Source of the DNA: Geopsychrobacter sp.
GTDB lineage: Bacteria; Desulfobacterota; Desulfuromonadia; Desulfuromonadales; Geopsychrobacteraceae
NCBI GenBank assembly: GCA_021647445.1
Contig: JAKIUS010000036.1
Location: forward strand, 1-9,191
Direction: 5' to 3'
Length of the DNA: 9,191 nucleotides
Position numbers and translations under genes: made by a program. The notes under the pieces are model-generated. The model worked only from the letters and a program-made list of their open reading frames with translations. It made no database searches and was not told the origin of the DNA. This document shows positions 1 to 6,903 of the stretch, in pieces. Positions within the stretch are counted from its first letter, which is position 1. Each line of letters begins with the position of its first letter.

Positions 1-426
1 GCGCTGTATGCCGATGGTGGCCATATGGTGATTTTACCCGAACTTGAAGCCGGGCTCGAAATTGCCCGGCAGGCACTTTTACATCTGAAACTGCCGGTTC
101 CGGTTATTCAGCGGTACGCAGATGCCCTGCGTCGTGATCATTATCATCCGACTCATGGAATGAGTCCGGAAAGCCAGGAGCTGTACCTGCTCAAAAATGC
201 TCGTGAATTTCTCGATCTGTATTGGGAACGTCTGGGGGATGAGAACCTGATGGTCGGGAAGAGCCTGCGTGAACTTGATACCCGCCGTACAACCGGGGCA
301 TCCATTGTGGGGGTTTTGCGTGCGGGAGAGTTTGTCCCCAATCCCGCAGCAGGTTTTGTTTTCGCCACCGGTGACCTGGTGGCGATCCTTGGTCATGTCG
401 ATTGCCGGGCTGATGATCTGACGTGA
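1..426 (+). CDS. Kef-type monovalent cation:proton antiporter, C-terminal fragment (5' end outside window)
   Basis: The reading frame is open from base 1 and ends with TGA at 424-426, leaving the last 141 residues of a larger protein. The first ~30 residues (YADGGHMVILPELEAG) look like the end of an RCK/TrkA-N nucleotide-binding domain of the Kef type. Residues ~70-135 form a TrkA-C (RCK_C) domain, with the typical pattern VGKSLREL, then TTGASIVGVLR, then NP and GDLVAILG. In the CPA2 family these cytosolic domains sense nucleotides or ligands and gate an N-terminal membrane antiporter that exchanges K+ or Na+ for H+. No membrane segment is visible because that half lies upstream. A stand-alone TrkA-like subunit cannot be excluded. 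The gene converges on the helicase gene with an 18-bp gap and shows no link to the amino-acid operon. Confidence 0.8.
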   Translation, partial: ALYADGGHMVILPELEAGLEIARQALLHLKLPVPVIQRYADALRRDHYHPTHGMSPESQELYLLKNAREFLDLYWERLGDENLMVGKSLRELDTRRTTGASIVGVLRAGEFVPNPAAGFVFATGDLVAILGHVDCRADDLT

Positions 427-444
427 AGCGGCTCCTGCGCAGGA

Positions 445-2151
445 TTACCTTCTGCGTTTTACCGGTCTTTTGAATCCTCCCGCCGGTTTGCCAAAAGACC
501 TTCTTTTTGGTGCCGGTTTACGACCACGATCCACTTTGATATCCAGTTGTTGACCACAAACCTGCGCTTTGGCCAGCTTGCCAAGAACCCCTTCAGGCAT
601 GTCTCTGGGCAGATCAATCAGACTGAAATCGTGCATGATGGTAATCTTGCCAATCATGCTGGAGGGGATTCCGCCCTCATTACTGATGGCACCAACCAGA
701 TTGCCCGGTTCAACGCCATGCGCACGGCCGACTTCGACGCGGTATGATTGACGTTCTATGTCATGTCTTTGCTGCCCAGAATTGCTGCGGTCGTGGCTTT
801 GCCCATGCTGAGCCGGTTGAATCTCTTCGCGTTCTTCTGGTTGCAGGGGACGGTCTTTTTGAATCAGAAAGGCCAGTGTCGCAGCAATGCGGCGAAAGCT
901 GACATCGCTTTCATGCTGGTAGCCATCGATCAGATCTTCGAAAAAATCCAGTTCCTGTGCTTCCATCGCTTCGGTAACCTGCTCTTTGAACAGGCTGACG
1001 CGGCGATCGGTGATTTGCTTACGACTCGGCAGGCCCATGGGGCGGATCGGTTGGCGGGTCGAACGTTCAATCGCAGCGATCATGCGTCTTTCGCGCGGTG
1101 CGGCGAACAGGATAGCCTTGCCCGCACGTCCGGCGCGGCCGGTGCGGCCGATACGGTGAATATAAGACTCAACGTCATTGGGGATATCGTAGTTGACGAC
1201 GTGACTGATCCGTTTTACGGCGAGTCCACGGGCGGCGACATCGGTGGCAACCACAATATCGAGTTTGCCGTCGCGAAAGCGCTCAACGGTCTTTTCGCGT
1301 GCGATCTGAGTCATGTCTCCATTGAGAGGGGCACAGGAAAAGCCACGTGCTTCGAGTTTTTCACTCAGCTCAAGGGTCGCAATCTTGGTGCGCACGAAGA
1401 TGATCATCGCCTCAATCTCTTCGGCTTCAAGAATACGGGTCAAAGCGTCGAGTTTGTGCATGCCTTTGACCTGCCAGACAAACTGATCGATGTTCTCGGC
1501 GGTTTGGGTCTTGGTCTTGATGCGGATTTCGATGGGGTTTTTCAGGTTACGGCGCGCGACCTTAATGACTTCATTCGGCATGGTGGCGGAAAAAAGTGCG
1601 GTCTGCCGATCTTCTGGCGCATGGGAGAGGATATCTTCAACGTCAGCGATGAAGCCCATTTTCAACATTTCGTCGGCCTCATCGACGACTACAGTGCGAA
1701 TTCCGTCAAGCTTGAGAGTGCCACGCCGCAGGTGATCCTGAATTCGGCCCGGGGTGCCGACCACGGCGTGAACGCCACGATGCAGTTGACGTAACTGTTG
1801 AACCATGCTTTGGCCACCGTAAATCGGCAGGACATGGAAATCCTTGAGATGACGGGCATAGGTCTGAATCGCCTCTGAGACCTGCAGGGCCAGTTCGCGG
1901 GTTGGGGTCAAGACCAGAATTTGCGGAGTGCGGTTCTTTAGTTCAAGCTTGCTGAGAAGCGGCAGGGCAAAAGCGGCCGTTTTGCCTGTTCCGGTTTGGG
2001 CTTGCCCGAGTAGGTCGCGACCCTCAAGCAGCGGCGGAATACTCTGCACCTGAATCGGCGAAGGGGTCTCGTAGCCGACCTCTTTAATGACTTTGATAAT
2101 ATTTGGCGCCAGGCCGAGATCAGCGAAACCGGGGTGTTGTTCTTCTGTCAT
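445..2151 (-). CDS. deaD: ATP-dependent DEAD-box RNA helicase DeaD/CsdA
   Basis: This 568-residue protein carries the full DEAD-box motif set: Q motif (26-34), AQTGTGKT (51-58), PTRELALQ (83-90), TPGR (133-136), DEAD (157-160), SAT (188-190), IIFVRT (250-255), motif V (302-312) and HRIGRTGRAGR (332-342). After a polar linker (~435-465) comes a DbpA-type RNA-binding domain (~468-540; YRVEVGRAHGV, GAISNEGG, IDLPRDMP) and a basic tail. Length and order match DeaD/CsdA, which unwinds structured RNA during ribosome assembly and mRNA decay, especially in the cold. The start follows a weak purine-rich site (AAGAAAG). One oddity: motif V reads ARGLAV where the family usually has ARGLDV, so residue 311 is Ala instead of Asp. 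Other members of the family (RhlE, DbpA) are less likely because of the long linker and C-terminal domain arrangement. Confidence 0.95.
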   Translation of the reverse strand: MTEEQHPGFADLGLAPNIIKVIKEVGYETPSPIQVQSIPPLLEGRDLLGQAQTGTGKTAAFALPLLSKLELKNRTPQILVLTPTRELALQVSEAIQTYARHLKDFHVLPIYGGQSMVQQLRQLHRGVHAVVGTPGRIQDHLRRGTLKLDGIRTVVVDEADEMLKMGFIADVEDILSHAPEDRQTALFSATMPNEVIKVARRNLKNPIEIRIKTKTQTAENIDQFVWQVKGMHKLDALTRILEAEEIEAMIIFVRTKIATLELSEKLEARGFSCAPLNGDMTQIAREKTVERFRDGKLDIVVATDVAARGLAVKRISHVVNYDIPNDVESYIHRIGRTGRAGRAGKAILFAAPRERRMIAAIERSTRQPIRPMGLPSRKQITDRRVSLFKEQVTEAMEAQELDFFEDLIDGYQHESDVSFRRIAATLAFLIQKDRPLQPEEREEIQPAQHGQSHDRSNSGQQRHDIERQSYRVEVGRAHGVEPGNLVGAISNEGGIPSSMIGKITIMHDFSLIDLPRDMPEGVLGKLAKAQVCGQQLDIKVDRGRKPAPKRRSFGKPAGGFKRPVKRRR

Positions 2152-2271
2152 ATTCTGTCTTTCTTGAAGGGCCGAAATATCCGGAAGTGAATCGTAGAGG
2201 GTTCTTTGAACTACCGTGGAGTGTAAAATCTGAGGACCATCCTGAATCGTCTACTACTCCGAAAGACAAAA

Positions 2272-2300
2272 ATATTACCGCGTCTTGTATCCCAGAGCAA
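2272..2300 (-). promoter_or_regulatory. Probable sigma70 promoter of deaD
   Basis: Read on the minus strand, a -35 box TTGCTC (2295-2300) and a -10 box TAATAT (2272-2277) are separated by exactly 17 bp. Transcription would begin near 2265, giving a leader of about 115 nt before the helicase ATG at 2151. Long leaders are known for cold-regulated deaD genes. This would let the helicase be expressed independently of the lysR gene upstream on the same strand. Confidence 0.55.
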
Positions 2301-2405
2301 GAATTTTCTTCGATATTTTAGAGAATTAGCGAAATTTCCACTCTGCTCAGAGCGATGCCTTTACCGCCTCTCAACGCTTAAGACCAACGGTAGCGATCCC
2401 GTCTT

Positions 2406-3254
2406 TTACACGAGACTGTTGGCAATAAGTTTTTTGGCATTTTTGATGGCCGTTAGCAGCTGGTCAGGGAGGGGATGGTCCTTTGTATAGGCAAGTCCGA
2501 CAATACGCTCCAACTTTAAGTTACTGACCTTGCAGGTTGCTATGTCTGATCGCAAACCAATGGAATGGCTTGGTATGACAGAAATCCCCAGCCCGGCAGC
2601 CACGAGATCTAGGGCGTACTCTTCGGTTTTGACGGTGGCTTTGGTGTCGATATGTATATTGCTCTTTTGCACAGCGAACTGCCAGGCATCGAAGACATCG
2701 CAGGGTTGCCGGCTGATGAAGGGGACATTATTCAGCACCTCCATGGGCACGGATTTGAGCAGAGCGAACGGATGATCTACGGGCAGCGCCAGCACAAATT
2801 CATCGTGCCAAAGCTTATGGAAGGCGTCATTCTGCTCAACCATGTTGCTTGAAATGATGCGTAGATCGGCCTCTTCGCCCAGATCGACGATCGTTAGATT
2901 CAATCCCTTCACCGTGACAAGCAATTCTTTGATAATCAGGCTGATATTCTGGCCGGATAAGAAGGGCATCAGGGCCAGTTTTAATGGAATTTGCGGAGTC
3001 TGTTCATTGAACAGGTTTTTTATCGTTTCGACATCGTTCAGTAGCTTGTGGGCATAGGGGTACAGATTGTTCCCGGCAAGGGTTGGAGTCACCCCCCTGG
3101 GGTGGCGCACGAATAACTGGCGCTCCAACTCAGACTCCAAATGTTGAATGGCTGAGGAGATCGAAGGTTGGGCGACAAAGCAGCGCTTTGATGCGGCGGT
3201 CAAACTCAATTCTTCATAAACCGCAATAAAGTAACGCAGCGACCGCAGTTCCAT
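2406..3254 (-). CDS. LysR-family transcriptional regulator, probable controller of the divergent amino-acid operon
   Basis: From the chosen start the protein has 282 residues (MELRSLRYFIAVYEE...). Residues 1-60 are a LysR winged helix-turn-helix (LRYFIAV, LTAASKRCFVAQPSISSAIQHLE, LFVR). The rest is a periplasmic-binding-protein-like effector domain with typical landmarks such as ALPVDHPFA (156-164) and a GLGISVIPS-type segment near 221-229. An in-frame ATG 48 nt upstream exists, but the internal ATG at 3254 is preferred. It has AGAGGA 7 nt upstream, it gives the standard LysR N-terminus, and the probable transcription start (~3298) lies after the upstream ATG. The gene is divergent from the transporter operon, the classic arrangement for a LysR regulator and its target. 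The effector is unknown; the transported amino acid or a breakdown product is the natural candidate. Confidence 0.9.
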   Translation of the reverse strand: MELRSLRYFIAVYEELSLTAASKRCFVAQPSISSAIQHLESELERQLFVRHPRGVTPTLAGNNLYPYAHKLLNDVETIKNLFNEQTPQIPLKLALMPFLSGQNISLIIKELLVTVKGLNLTIVDLGEEADLRIISSNMVEQNDAFHKLWHDEFVLALPVDHPFALLKSVPMEVLNNVPFISRQPCDVFDAWQFAVQKSNIHIDTKATVKTEEYALDLVAAGLGISVIPSHSIGLRSDIATCKVSNLKLERIVGLAYTKDHPLPDQLLTAIKNAKKLIANSLV

Positions 3255-3304
3255 GGTGCATTCCTCTGGGATGTGTTGGTTGAATAGTGTGTATTTAAGC
3301 ATGC

Positions 3305-3333
3305 AGGATAGCCCTCCGGTTTAAAAGGGTCAA
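3305..3333 (-). promoter_or_regulatory. Probable sigma70 promoter of the lysR gene
   Basis: On the minus strand, TTGACC (3328-3333) and TATCCT (3305-3310) are 17 bp apart. The start of transcription would fall near 3298, about 44 nt before the preferred ATG at 3254. This excludes the longer reading-frame start at 3302. Confidence 0.5.
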
Positions 3334-3382
3334 TGAGCAGAAGGCATGCGGCCGCAAATTCTCTCTCTATTTGATTGATATA

Positions 3383-3433
3383 TGCCCCCTATAGTCCTGA
3401 TCTTTGCCCCCTACAGTAAAACTGTATTTTACA
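3383..3433. promoter_or_regulatory. Operator-like cluster: 13-bp direct repeats plus overlapping dyads
   Basis: TGCCCCCTATAGT (3383-3395) recurs as TGCCCCCTACAGT (3405-3417), 12 of 13 identical and 22 bp apart, about two helical turns, so both copies face the same side. The second copy runs into the dyad TACAGT-AAA-ACTGTA (3412-3426), which overlaps TGTA-TTT-TACA (3423-3433). Clustered, phased sites in a divergent LysR region suggest a regulator-binding site, most simply for the adjacent LysR protein. The LysR consensus T-N11-A is too loose to prove this, so the identity of the binding protein is inference. Confidence 0.45.
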
Positions 3434-3556
3434 TTTGTTAGGGCCTCAATTAAACCTGATAGACGCTTCAGTAAAAACCTGTTATCCCGAGTCGATCTAA
3501 AGACCGGAAGGGATTTTCGGTACATTTCCTTTTTAGCTATGCTGATGCAAGGATAA

Positions 3557-3585
3557 TTGCTAAAATCAAACAATGTTTTTATATC
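3557..3585 (+). promoter_or_regulatory. Candidate upstream promoter of the transporter operon
   Basis: TTGCTA (3557-3562) and TATATC (3580-3585) are separated by 17 bp. Transcription from here would give a leader of about 270 nt before the binding-protein start. The region is A+T-rich, so chance matches are likely; it competes with the candidate at 3622-3650. Confidence 0.3.
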
Positions 3586-3621
3586 GATGAGATGCTTTTT
3601 TTCTGACTTAATACGACAAGG

Positions 3622-3650
3622 TTGGTGCAGGACTCTGAAAATCATATATT
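3622..3650 (+). promoter_or_regulatory. Candidate promoter of the transporter operon
   Basis: A weak -35 TTGGTG (3622-3627) lies 17 bp before a good -10 TATATT (3645-3650). A weak -35 is typical of activator-dependent promoters. Transcription from about 3657 would include all the leader hairpins (3691-3839). The operator-like cluster lies some 225 bp upstream, farther than usual for a LysR protein, which leaves the assignment uncertain. Confidence 0.35.
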
Positions 3651-3690
3651 TTCTATGGATGAGGGCATTGACAGTACTTCACGTGGGGAT

Positions 3691-3740
3691 CCTTGATCTA
3701 GGGGGGCTGGGCGAGTTTTATTGCTCAGCCACAGATCAGG
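3691..3740 (+). promoter_or_regulatory. Long stem-loop in the operon leader
   Basis: An outer stem pairs CCTTGATCT (3691-3699) with AGATCAGG (3733-3740) with one bulged T. After a small internal loop, an inner stem pairs GGCTGGGC (3705-3712) with GCTCAGCC (3723-3730) including one G-U pair, around a 10-nt loop. No U-run follows, so it is not a simple terminator. It could be part of a cis-regulatory RNA. I do not recognise any known riboswitch class in it. Confidence 0.45.
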
Positions 3741-3786
3741 CCCAAGGGTCGGGGACGTCGGGTTCAACATTTTGTGCATTACATCG

Positions 3787-3839
3787 CTCTGATATTCGAT
3801 CAGGGGGTTATTAGCTCAGTTTGTTTAAAAGCAAGCTGA
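3787..3839 (+). promoter_or_regulatory. Two further leader hairpins just before the ribosome-binding site
   Basis: The first hairpin pairs CTCTGAT (3787-3793) with ATCAGGG (3799-3805) around a 5-nt loop. The second pairs TCAGTTTG (3816-3823) with CAAGCTGA (3832-3839) with one G-U pair and an 8-nt loop. The second ends only 6 nt before the Shine-Dalgarno sequence. Neither has a terminator U-tract. Their closeness to the ribosome-binding site leaves room for a role in translation, but that is inference. Confidence 0.35.
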
Positions 3840-3859
3840 TTTGTGAAGAGGAGTGATCA

Positions 3860-4663
3860 ATGAAACAGAAACAAATTGGATCAATCGTACTCGCTCTGGT
3901 TCTGACCGTCTTTTTTAGCAGTATCTGCTTTGGCACCACGCTGGAAGATATCGTCAAGCGTGGTGAATTGCGGGTTGCCGTTCAATCTGGGGCCCCGCCC
4001 TATGCCTTCATTGATAAGACCGGCAATCCGGCAGGTTCGATGGTTGACTTCACTCAGGGCATGGCCGACGGCATGGGGGTTAAGCTGAAAATAATGTCTT
4101 ACGACTGGGATGGTCTGCTCCCCGCGCTTTTATCGGGCAAAGCCGATATATTGGCGGCTGATATGACTCCGACCTTGAAGCGCGCACTCAAAGTTACTTT
4201 TACCGATCCTTGGATTTACGTACAGGCGTGTATCTTCACCAAAACCGGGGCCAGCTACCAGACGCTTGAAGATGTCAACAAAGCAGGCGTAAAAGTGGGA
4301 GTTCTTTTGGGCTCGACCGGGGAAGGTATTGCAAAAAAATACCTGCCTAACGCCACGATAAAGTCCTACAAAGGTGGCGGTCGGGCGGTCGTTTCGGCCT
4401 TATTATCTGGCCATATTGATGCGGGTGTTAACGATGACCTGGCGGTTCTCACCGTCCTGCCTGATTACCCGCCCAACTCTATCCGTCTGTTGGATAAACG
4501 TTTAGGCCACGGCAAAGATCCGCTCGCGTTTGCGATGAGACCGGAATCTGTCAATTTATGGCAATGGGCCAATCTCTATTTTAAAACGATTCGAGCCAAT
4601 GGGACCTATGACAAGAATATCGCATATTGGATGAAAGGGATTGAATGGAAGAAGGATCATTAA
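3860..4663 (+). CDS. Periplasmic amino-acid-binding protein of an ABC importer (SBP_bac_3 family)
   Basis: This 267-residue protein starts with a Sec signal peptide (K2, K4, hydrophobic core ~9-22, likely cleavage after G25). C23 is not in a proper lipobox, so the protein is probably soluble in the periplasm. The mature part shows the family pattern: LEDIVKRGELRVAV (28-41), PPYAF (46-50), GKADILAADMTPTLKRALKVTFTD (93-116 region) and VGVLLGST (146-153). By family analogy R108 should hold the ligand alpha-carboxylate, and D192 or D193 (VNDDLA) the alpha-amino group, so an ordinary alpha-amino-acid end of the ligand is expected. The side-chain specificity cannot be read. The start has a strong site (AAGAGGAG, 6 nt spacing). 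It is the first gene of the operon, followed by strong mRNA structure and then the permeases. Confidence 0.92.
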   Translation: MKQKQIGSIVLALVLTVFFSSICFGTTLEDIVKRGELRVAVQSGAPPYAFIDKTGNPAGSMVDFTQGMADGMGVKLKIMSYDWDGLLPALLSGKADILAADMTPTLKRALKVTFTDPWIYVQACIFTKTGASYQTLEDVNKAGVKVGVLLGSTGEGIAKKYLPNATIKSYKGGGRAVVSALLSGHIDAGVNDDLAVLTVLPDYPPNSIRLLDKRLGHGKDPLAFAMRPESVNLWQWANLYFKTIRANGTYDKNIAYWMKGIEWKKDH

Positions 4664-4678
4664 GCCTGATCCCTTTTT
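4634..4678 (+). terminator. Weak terminator or attenuator spanning the binding-protein stop codon
   Basis: GGATCA (4654-4659) can pair with TGATCC (4667-4672) and is followed by CTTTTTG (4673-4679). Alternatively AAAGGGAT (4634-4641) can pair with ATCCCTTT (4669-4676). The first form resembles an intrinsic terminator with a short stem and five U residues. It is too weak to end transcription fully and more likely allows partial read-through into the permease genes. Confidence 0.3.
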
Positions 4679-4723
4679 GTTGAAGCGCATGCGCTAATTA
4701 ACCGGTGCAAGATCAGTGAACAG

Positions 4724-4760
4724 TCAGACAGCTGCGAAATCATCTTTCGCAGCTGTCTGA
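4724..4760 (+). repeat. Perfect 16-bp inverted repeat between binding-protein and permease genes
   Basis: The left arm TCAGACAGCTGCGAAA (4724-4739) and right arm (4745-4760) are perfectly complementary around the loop TCATC (4740-4744). There is no U-run after the stem, so it is not a canonical terminator. In ABC importers a stable hairpin after the binding-protein gene commonly blocks 3' exonucleases, keeping the upstream message abundant so the binding protein exceeds the membrane components. That role is inferred from position. A second palindrome, AGCGCATGCGCT, lies at 4684-4695. Confidence 0.75.
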
Positions 4761-4779
4761 TCGATGATGGACATTTGAT

Positions 4780-5448
4780 ATGCTCGCTAATTTTAATTTC
4801 ATGGTTATTTTTGAATATCTGCCGCTTTTCTTGTCTGGCTTAAAATCAACCTTCCTTATTTCTCTTGTCACTCTTGTTCTTGCCCTTATCACGGGGATAA
4901 TTGCCTGCTCCATGCGGATTTCGGGGATAAAAACTCTTCAATATCCCGCCATCGCCTACATTGAAATAATGCGTTCAACTCCCCTGCTGATCCAGATCTA
5001 TTTTCTCTATTTTGGCCTCCCTTCGCTGGGGATCGTGGTGCCTGAAATTCAGACCGGTATCATCGCGCTCATGCTCAATTCTGGTGCTTATATTGCGGAG
5101 ATTCTCCGGGCCGGGATTAAATCCGTGGATCAGGGGCAGATAGAGGCGGGGCTCTCATCCGGGTTGAATTATGTTCAGAGAATGCGTTTTATCATCCTGC
5201 CGCAAGCGTTAGGGGTTACCGTCCCACCGCTGCTAGGCCAAGCCATTGTGATGGTCAAGGACACCGCTCTACTCTCACTTATCTCGGTCGCGGAATTGAC
5301 CCGCAGCGGACAAACCATGACCTCCGAACGTTTTATGCCCGCAGAGGCGTTTTTGACGGTGGCATTCTTTTATATGTGTATTTATTTCTGCCTCAAATAC
5401 CTGGCTGACTGGTCGCAACGAAAGCTGATCTTCAGGGAGGTCTATTGA
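4780..5448 (+). CDS. Polar amino-acid ABC transporter permease, HisM/GlnP type (first of two)
   Basis: The protein has 222 residues, normal for this family, and alternates strongly hydrophobic segments (about 20-42, 57-80, 90-108, 150-170, 188-208). The permease signature includes TPLLIQIYFLYFGLP (67-81) and an EAA loop (E122-A-G..G128...ILPQA to 143), which docks on the ATPase in the cytoplasm. It should form a heterodimeric channel in the inner membrane with the next gene's product. The start is preceded only by a weak site (GGA 8 nt upstream); an in-frame ATG at 4801 has none, so 4780 is kept. The weak site, together with the hairpin just upstream, fits lower output than the binding protein. 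The stop is 1 nt before the next start. Confidence 0.93.
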   Translation: MLANFNFMVIFEYLPLFLSGLKSTFLISLVTLVLALITGIIACSMRISGIKTLQYPAIAYIEIMRSTPLLIQIYFLYFGLPSLGIVVPEIQTGIIALMLNSGAYIAEILRAGIKSVDQGQIEAGLSSGLNYVQRMRFIILPQALGVTVPPLLGQAIVMVKDTALLSLISVAELTRSGQTMTSERFMPAEAFLTVAFFYMCIYFCLKYLADWSQRKLIFREVY

Positions 5449-5449
5449 A

Positions 5450-6103
5450 ATGACGACCTTCTATTTCGGCCGTTTGGTGGAGATGTTCCCCTTTTTTCTC
5501 AGCGGCTTGTGGATGACCACCAAGGTCGCCTTCATAAGTCTTATCGTCTGCACCCTGATCGGATTTGTCCTCGGCATGCTCAGGGCGAACGATACTTTCT
5601 TTTTTAAGCATCTCATCGGCGTCTATGTCGCTTTAGCGCGAGGAACTCCCTTTGTGGTGCAGATTTTTATTGTCTTTTTTATTTTTCCTGAATGGGGACT
5701 TCAACTGGAGCCTTTTCCGGCCGCTTTGCTGGCCATGGCGATCATGGGCTCGGCGTTTATTTGCGAAATTGTTGCCGGTGGTATCGCTTCAATCCCAAAA
5801 GGGCAGTGGGAAGCTGCTGCATCTTCGGGACTCACAAAAGTGCAACAACTGCGATTTGTTATTATCCCTCAGGCGCTCAAGGTGATATTGCCGCCATTGG
5901 TGGGACAGTACGTGCTTTTGATTAAGGATACGTCCGTTGTCTCGGTTATCGGCGTCATGGATTTAACCCGCGTGGGTTGGGTGACGGTGATGAGGATCCC
6001 TGAAGGGTTGATGGTGTTTGCTCTGGTTGGTCTTCTCTATTTCGCCATTTCATACCCTCTGATTCTGCTTTCCAATTATCTGGAGCGGAAGATGGCACGT
6101 TAG
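5450..6103 (+). CDS. Polar amino-acid ABC transporter permease, HisM/GlnP type (second)
   Basis: This 217-residue membrane protein is a paralogue of the preceding permease: FFLSGLWMTTKVAFIS (15-30), ARGTPFVVQIFIVFF (63-77), an EAA loop (E121-A-A..G127...IIPQA to 142) and LPPLVGQYVLLIKDTSVVS (147-165). Two non-identical permeases are usual in HisQM-type systems and give an asymmetric channel. The ATG follows the upstream TGA after one base, and a strong ribosome-binding site (AGGGAGG, 5434-5440) lies inside the upstream gene, so the two are translationally coupled. A 71-nt gap without obvious structure precedes the ATPase gene. Confidence 0.93.
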   Translation: MTTFYFGRLVEMFPFFLSGLWMTTKVAFISLIVCTLIGFVLGMLRANDTFFFKHLIGVYVALARGTPFVVQIFIVFFIFPEWGLQLEPFPAALLAMAIMGSAFICEIVAGGIASIPKGQWEAAASSGLTKVQQLRFVIIPQALKVILPPLVGQYVLLIKDTSVVSVIGVMDLTRVGWVTVMRIPEGLMVFALVGLLYFAISYPLILLSNYLERKMAR

Positions 6104-6174
6104 ATTGGAACCGCGTAACTGCGCCGATTAATCAAGGCATTTAAAGAAAAATAGCGGGAAGGGTTCAAGGGAAG

Positions 6175-6903
6175 ATGATTGAATTTAAAGGCGTCAATAA
6201 ATGGTTTGACAAACTTCATGTCTTAAACCAAATAGAGTTAAAGGTTCAAAAAGGGGAAGTTTTGGTCGTCTGTGGTCCGAGTGGTTCAGGCAAATCGACT
6301 CTGATCCGCTGCATCAACAAACTGGAACCGATTCAGCAGGGTGAAATCGTTGTTAACGGGATGTCCGTCCATGATTCAGCCACCAACCTGACCAAGCTTC
6401 GGACCGAAATCGGTTTTGTGTTCCAGCAGTTTTATCTCTATCCCCACATGACCGCGCTGCAAAACATCACGCTGGCTCCTGTCAACGTGAAAAAAATCGC
6501 CAAAGCGGAAGCTGAAAAGATCGGCAGAGAAAAATTAGATCGAGTCGGTCTGGCTGAAAAAGCCGATGCCTATCCGGCCCAACTCTCCGGGGGGCAACAA
6601 CAACGGGTTGCGATTGCACGTGGTCTTGCCATGTCCCCGGAAATTATGCTTTTTGACGAACCTACCTCGGCCTTGGACCCGGAGATGATCGGTGAGGTTC
6701 TGGACGTTATGGTCAGCCTGGCCTCTGAGGGGATCACGATGTGTGTGGTGACCCATGAGATGGGTTTCGCTAAAAAAGTGGCCGATCGCGTGCTCTTTAT
6801 GGATGAGGGAAAGATTATCGAGACGGGCAAACCGGCCGACTTTTTTGATCATCCCCAAACCGAACGGGCCGCCGATTTTATCAGTAAGATCTTATCTCAT
6901 TAA
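6175..6903 (+). CDS. Amino-acid ABC transporter ATP-binding protein, GlnQ/HisP type
   Basis: This 242-residue cytosolic ATPase powers the importer and has every catalytic motif: Walker [10 protein letters not shown] (34-42), Q-loop FQQF (83-86), signature [16 protein letters not shown] (137-152), Walker B IMLFDEP (157-163), D-loop SALD (165-168) and H-loop VTHE (192-195). The opening [11 protein letters not shown] is the usual start for GlnQ-type proteins and supports the ATG at 6175. Possible Shine-Dalgarno elements are AAGGG very close to the ATG and GGGAAGGG farther upstream, neither ideally spaced. The end segment ([17 protein letters not shown]) is standard for polar amino-acid transporters. 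The protein has no extra regulatory domain. The next gene follows after 61 nt, so it is probably in the same transcript. Confidence 0.95.
   Translation: MIEFKGVNKWFDKLHVLNQIELKVQKGEVLVVCGPSGSGKSTLIRCINKLEPIQQGEIVVNGMSVHDSATNLTKLRTEIGFVFQQFYLYPHMTALQNITLAPVNVKKIAKAEAEKIGREKLDRVGLAEKADAYPAQLSGGQQQRVAIARGLAMSPEIMLFDEPTSALDPEMIGEVLDVMVSLASEGITMCVVTHEMGFAKKVADRVLFMDEGKIIETGKPADFFDHPQTERAADFISKILSH

Larger units (their letters stand above)
3255..3859. other. 605-bp divergent intergenic region with operator-like repeats and a structured leader
   Basis: No convincing gene is present between the LysR start and the binding-protein start. The region is A+T-richer than the flanking genes from about 3360 to 3660. 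From left to right it contains the regulator's promoter, a repeat and dyad cluster at 3383-3433, two candidate rightward promoters (3557-3585, 3622-3650), and a leader of about 200 nt with hairpins at 3691-3740, 3787-3805 and 3816-3839. It ends with a strong ribosome-binding site (AAGAGGAG, 3846-3853). This is much longer than a simple LysR-regulated divergent promoter needs. Confidence 0.7.

Noticed and set aside
433..444. 12-bp palindrome TCCTGCGCAGGA in the gap between the convergent genes
   Set aside because: As RNA it can form only a 4-bp stem with a 4-nt loop, and no U-run follows on either strand, so it cannot be supported as a terminator.
748..1794. 348-codon plus-strand frame across the helicase gene
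   Set aside because: It lies wholly antisense to deaD, whose protein has every DEAD-box motif; the frame is a codon-bias shadow without family resemblance.
3255..3302. Longer form of the LysR protein starting at 3302
   Set aside because: The extra 16 residues precede the canonical LysR N-terminus, the ATG at 3254 has a well-spaced AGAGGA, and the probable promoter places the transcript start after 3302.
3609..3617. TAATACGAC, which matches the first half of a T7-type promoter
   Set aside because: Only 9 bases match and the essential downstream half is absent; there is no phage context.
3367..3645. 92-codon reading frame on the minus strand in the divergent intergenic region
   Set aside because: No ribosome-binding site precedes the ATG at 3645, the predicted protein resembles no family I know, it lies over the operator-like repeats and candidate promoters, and the A+T-rich DNA explains its Lys-rich content. 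Probably non-coding.
3711..3803. Possible known riboswitch, T-box or tRNA remnant in the operon leader
   Set aside because: No conserved T-box sequence, glycine or lysine riboswitch core, or tRNA cloverleaf could be found; the GGTTCAA near 3760 has no matching T-stem.
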